A DNA stretch of 6,867 nt from Planctomycetota bacterium (GTDB taxonomy: Bacteria; Planctomycetota; Brocadiia; Brocadiales; Brocadiaceae): the NCBI GenBank assembly GCA_023261465.1, contig JAHFOW010000152.1, forward strand, positions 1-6,867, read 5' to 3'. Of the stretch, positions 4,932-6,867 are shown in pieces. The position numbers and the translations under genes were made by a program. How positions within the stretch are numbered: the first letter of the stretch is position 1; each line of letters opens with the position of its first letter. The notes beneath the pieces were generated by a model. That model was not told where the DNA came from. It saw only the letters and a program-made list of their open reading frames with translations, and made no database searches.

Positions 4932-4939
4932 TACCTTTA

Positions 4940-4944
4940 CTCCT
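4940..4944 (-). promoter_or_regulatory. Ribosome-binding site of acsD
   Basis: AGGAG on the minus strand (4944-4940) is spaced eight bases from the acsD ATG at 4931, near-ideal pairing and distance. Confidence 0.65.
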
Positions 4945-4956
4945 ATTCCATTTTTA

Positions 4957-4980
4957 AACCACAGGGTACACAGAGAAAAA
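4957..4980. repeat. Short CACAG-rich repeat-like segment between cooC and acsD
   Basis: The gap between cooC and acsD contains AACCACAGGGTACACAGAG followed by an A run, with two CACAG units nine bases apart. I recall similar CACAGAG...CACAGAG strings as common intergenic filler in environmental bacterial genomes. A related ACACAGAGGG string occurs near position 392. The status as a dispersed repeat cannot be proven from this window. Confidence 0.3.
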
Positions 4981-4994
4981 TTTAAACGTGCATC

Positions 4995-5786
4995 TTATAC
5001 TTGAACACCTGAACTCTTTTCGAGCAAACTTACCGGAATGTGCTTTTGCAAAAACTTGCCAATTTTTACATACAAATCATTTTCCCGGGAAATCTCAAAA
5101 ACTGAAGCGCCACACGCTGCCGTGTCATAGACCTCCTCATCGAACGGGAATATTGATGATATTTCAATCCCCAATTCCTCTAATTTCTGCTGGAGGTTTT
5201 CGTGAATGCCGCTTTTAGGCACCCGGTTAAGTATACATAACTTTTTTTTAATAGACACCGGAAGCGAATCCGCCAATTTTAAAATCCGGTGTATGGTCAA
5301 AACACCAACCACCGTTGGCTCACTGACGATTAATAATAAATCTACGTTGTTGGTAGTCCTTCGGGAGATGTGTTCCATCCCCGCTTCATTGTCCGTTACA
5401 ACGAATGGATATGTCGTCCCCACCTTGTCCATATACTTGCGAAGGAGGTTGTTTACATAACAATAACATTTCGGCCCTTCCGGCCTGCCCATTGTCAGAA
5501 GATCGTATTTCTCTTTTTCAATAATCGACTCTTCAATCGCATACTCGATATACCGCTCCTTGGACATCCCTGCAAAATCAGCTTTCTTTTCCAGGATTTC
5601 TTCACGGATATCGGCAATAGTATTTTGCACGTGAACCCCAAGCAAGGCGCCAAGAGAGGCATTTGGATCGGCATCTACTGCAGAAACCGGCTTGCCAAGT
5701 TCTTCTGTTATGTATCGAATTATAAGGGCAGAAAGGGTTGATTTACCCGTTCCGCCTTTTCCTGCAACCGCTATGTTAAAGGCCAT
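4995..5786 (-). CDS. cooC: CO dehydrogenase maturation ATPase CooC
   Basis: CooC is a MinD/SIMIBI-class P-loop ATPase that helps insert nickel into the active site of carbon monoxide dehydrogenase/acetyl-CoA synthase. It acts as a dimer in the cytosol. The 263 residues show the deviant Walker A loop GKGGTGKST (9-17) with the signature lysine K10, the DADPN switch (38-42), and the CYC metal-binding pair C107-x-C109. A second switch-like TDNEAGMEHISR lies near 130-142, and ILNRVPKS is the base-recognition region. Length and motif order are those of the CooC family, and nothing is missing. The ATG at 5786 puts the P loop at the usual distance from the N-terminus. Its Shine-Dalgarno sequence is weak. 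The position between the CFeSP activator and acsD indicates service to the acetyl-CoA synthase complex. Confidence 0.94.
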   Translation of the reverse strand: MAFNIAVAGKGGTGKSTLSALIIRYITEELGKPVSAVDADPNASLGALLGVHVQNTIADIREEILEKKADFAGMSKERYIEYAIEESIIEKEKYDLLTMGRPEGPKCYCYVNNLLRKYMDKVGTTYPFVVTDNEAGMEHISRRTTNNVDLLLIVSEPTVVGVLTIHRILKLADSLPVSIKKKLCILNRVPKSGIHENLQQKLEELGIEISSIFPFDEEVYDTAACGASVFEISRENDLYVKIGKFLQKHIPVSLLEKSSGVQV

Positions 5787-5822
5787 GTAAAATTACCATT
5801 AAACAATTGAAATTCATAATCA

Positions 5823-5851
5823 TTAATAGAAAGAAGATGAAGAGTTGTAAA
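5823..5851 (-). promoter_or_regulatory. Weak candidate internal promoter before cooC
   Basis: In the 98-base gap after acsV, the minus strand has TTTACA (5851-5846, 5 of 6 matches), a 17-base spacer and TATTAA (5828-5823, 4 of 6 matches). A start near 5816 would leave a leader of about 30 bases before cooC. This is an AT-rich gap, so chance is a real alternative. If real, cooC-acsD-acsE could be expressed apart from acsV. Confidence 0.28.
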
Positions 5852-5884
5852 ATTGGGAATCCTGAAAATTGAGTTTTCTTAATT

Positions 5885-6867
5885 TCACAGATTCTCATTT
5901 TCTCGACTTCTAACCAGCAACTCTTCCACGACTGAGGGAAATTTTTCAATATTTGTATGCGGCAAAAAGTTTGCAGACATATATTCTTCCATATATTTAT
6001 TATTGCTCATGAGATCAAAATAGGTCATCTTCGATGCAACTGTCCTGGCAACTTCATAAGCGTCTTTTGAGAACAAAGACATTTTCGCTCCTATCACGGA
6101 GGTATTCCCCACAAATTGTACCTTTGAAACAGATACATCAGGAAGCATGCCGATGGTTATAGCGCTCCGTATATCCAGATAATTGCCAAAACCGCCAGCC
6201 AGATAAAGCTGCTCAATGTCATTTACGCTCATGCCCATGGATTCCAGCAACGTGGAAATCGCCGAATAAATAGCAGCCTTGGACCGTATCAGATTTTGAA
6301 TATCGGCCTGAGTAATAACAATATCCCTTTTTGTAGAAGTTTCACTTTTATCGACCAGGACAAATTCATACCCATTCTCTGTTTTTCTCAGACGGTCGGT
6401 CTCTATCCCTTTCTGGAAATTGCCCGTCCGGTCAATAACACCGCTTCTTGTCAGGTTGGCAAGACAATCCAGGAGTCCCGAACCACAAATTCCGCTGGGA
6501 GGCGCATCCCCGATTGTCTTACATAGAACATCGTAATTTTTTGTAATAGTAACCTTTTCAATTGCACCCTTTGCCGCACGCATTCCGCAGGAAATACCGC
6601 TGCCTTCAAATGAAGGGCCGGCGGATGCAGAACAACATACCATCCAATCCTTGTTTCCCAAAACTATCTCACCGTTTGTGCCAATATCAATAAGCAATGA
6701 CAAGACATCCGCCTTGTCCAGTCGAATTGCAAGCACCCCGGAGGAAATATCACCACCCACATAAGCGCCCACACACGGGAGCGAATAAAGCAACCCGTTG
6801 CTGTTAATTTTTATTCCCACATCCTGCGCCCTTAAAGGAGGCACAAAACTCGCAGCGGGAAGGTACG
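5885..6867 (-). CDS. acsV: Reductive activator of CFeSP (RACo/AcsV, DUF4445), partial
   Basis: This protein uses ATP to drive an electron into CFeSP whose cobalamin has become inactive Co(II), returning it to Co(I). The visible part is about 327 residues of the C-terminal ASKHA-type ATPase region. Marks are LLIDIGTNGEIVLGN (a phosphate-binding loop), CCSASAGPSFEGSGI, GICGSGLLDCL and LYLAGGFGNYLDIRSA. The reading frame stays open to the window edge, with residues YLPAASF directly before the internal GTG at 6844, so that GTG is not the true start. The N-terminal 2Fe-2S ferredoxin domain expected in this family must lie beyond position 6867. It ends 98 bases before cooC on the same strand. RACo-type proteins also serve other corrinoid methyltransferases, but the adjacent acsD and acsE point to CFeSP. 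Confidence 0.93.
   Translation of the reverse strand, partial: YLPAASFVPPLRAQDVGIKINSNGLLYSLPCVGAYVGGDISSGVLAIRLDKADVLSLLIDIGTNGEIVLGNKDWMVCCSASAGPSFEGSGISCGMRAAKGAIEKVTITKNYDVLCKTIGDAPPSGICGSGLLDCLANLTRSGVIDRTGNFQKGIETDRLRKTENGYEFVLVDKSETSTKRDIVITQADIQNLIRSKAAIYSAISTLLESMGMSVNDIEQLYLAGGFGNYLDIRSAITIGMLPDVSVSKVQFVGNTSVIGAKMSLFSKDAYEVARTVASKMTYFDLMSNNKYMEEYMSANFLPHTNIEKFPSVVEELLVRSRENENL

Overview
This 6.9-kb window looks like bacterial chromosome from an autotroph that uses the Wood-Ljungdahl (reductive acetyl-CoA) pathway. My best guess is an anammox planctomycete (Brocadia/Kuenenia/Jettenia group). The grounds are moderate GC, an acs-type CFeSP/methyltransferase cluster, and long gaps filled with short palindromes and small direct repeats. 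The guess is weak, because other Planctomycetes, Deltaproteobacteria or acetogens with an acs cluster could fit. No rRNA, tRNA, CRISPR array or intact mobile element is visible.

Left third (1-1470). Positions 1-590 hold no large gene. They contain the possible 3' end of an unidentified + strand ORF, an intrinsic terminator, and a 29-codon minus-strand ORF with a near-perfect Shine-Dalgarno sequence that is partly tucked into a hairpin. A REP-like inverted repeat joined to a 7-bp tandem repeat follows. A GNAT acetyltransferase of the ElaA/YjcF type (591-1019) comes next, closed by a strong terminator. From 1070 to 1470 there is a gene-free stretch with several inverted repeats.

Middle (1471-3166). 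A + strand adenine/adenosine deaminase converges on a minus-strand YbgC/4HBT-type hotdog thioesterase. Just upstream of the thioesterase sits a 10-bp hairpin with a T-rich tail. It reads as the terminator of the acs operon, but it also lies inside the leader expected from a good-looking promoter at 3093-3120.

Right half (3167-6867, all minus strand). The transcription order is acsV/RACo (partial, running off the window), cooC, acsD, acsE. AcsE moves the methyl group from methyl-tetrahydrofolate to the corrinoid iron-sulfur protein (CFeSP). AcsD is the CFeSP small subunit. AcsV reductively reactivates CFeSP when its cobalamin is oxidised. CooC is the ATPase that helps load nickel into CO dehydrogenase/acetyl-CoA synthase. 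Together they form the methyl-transfer and maintenance part of acetyl-CoA synthesis. The catalytic subunits AcsA and AcsB and the large CFeSP subunit AcsC are not here and may lie beyond position 6867.

No wholly new multi-gene system is evident. The most interesting leads are the small ORF with its structured ribosome-binding site, the hairpin-in-leader arrangement ahead of the thioesterase, an AcsD motif change, and a 9-bp word that recurs only between genes.
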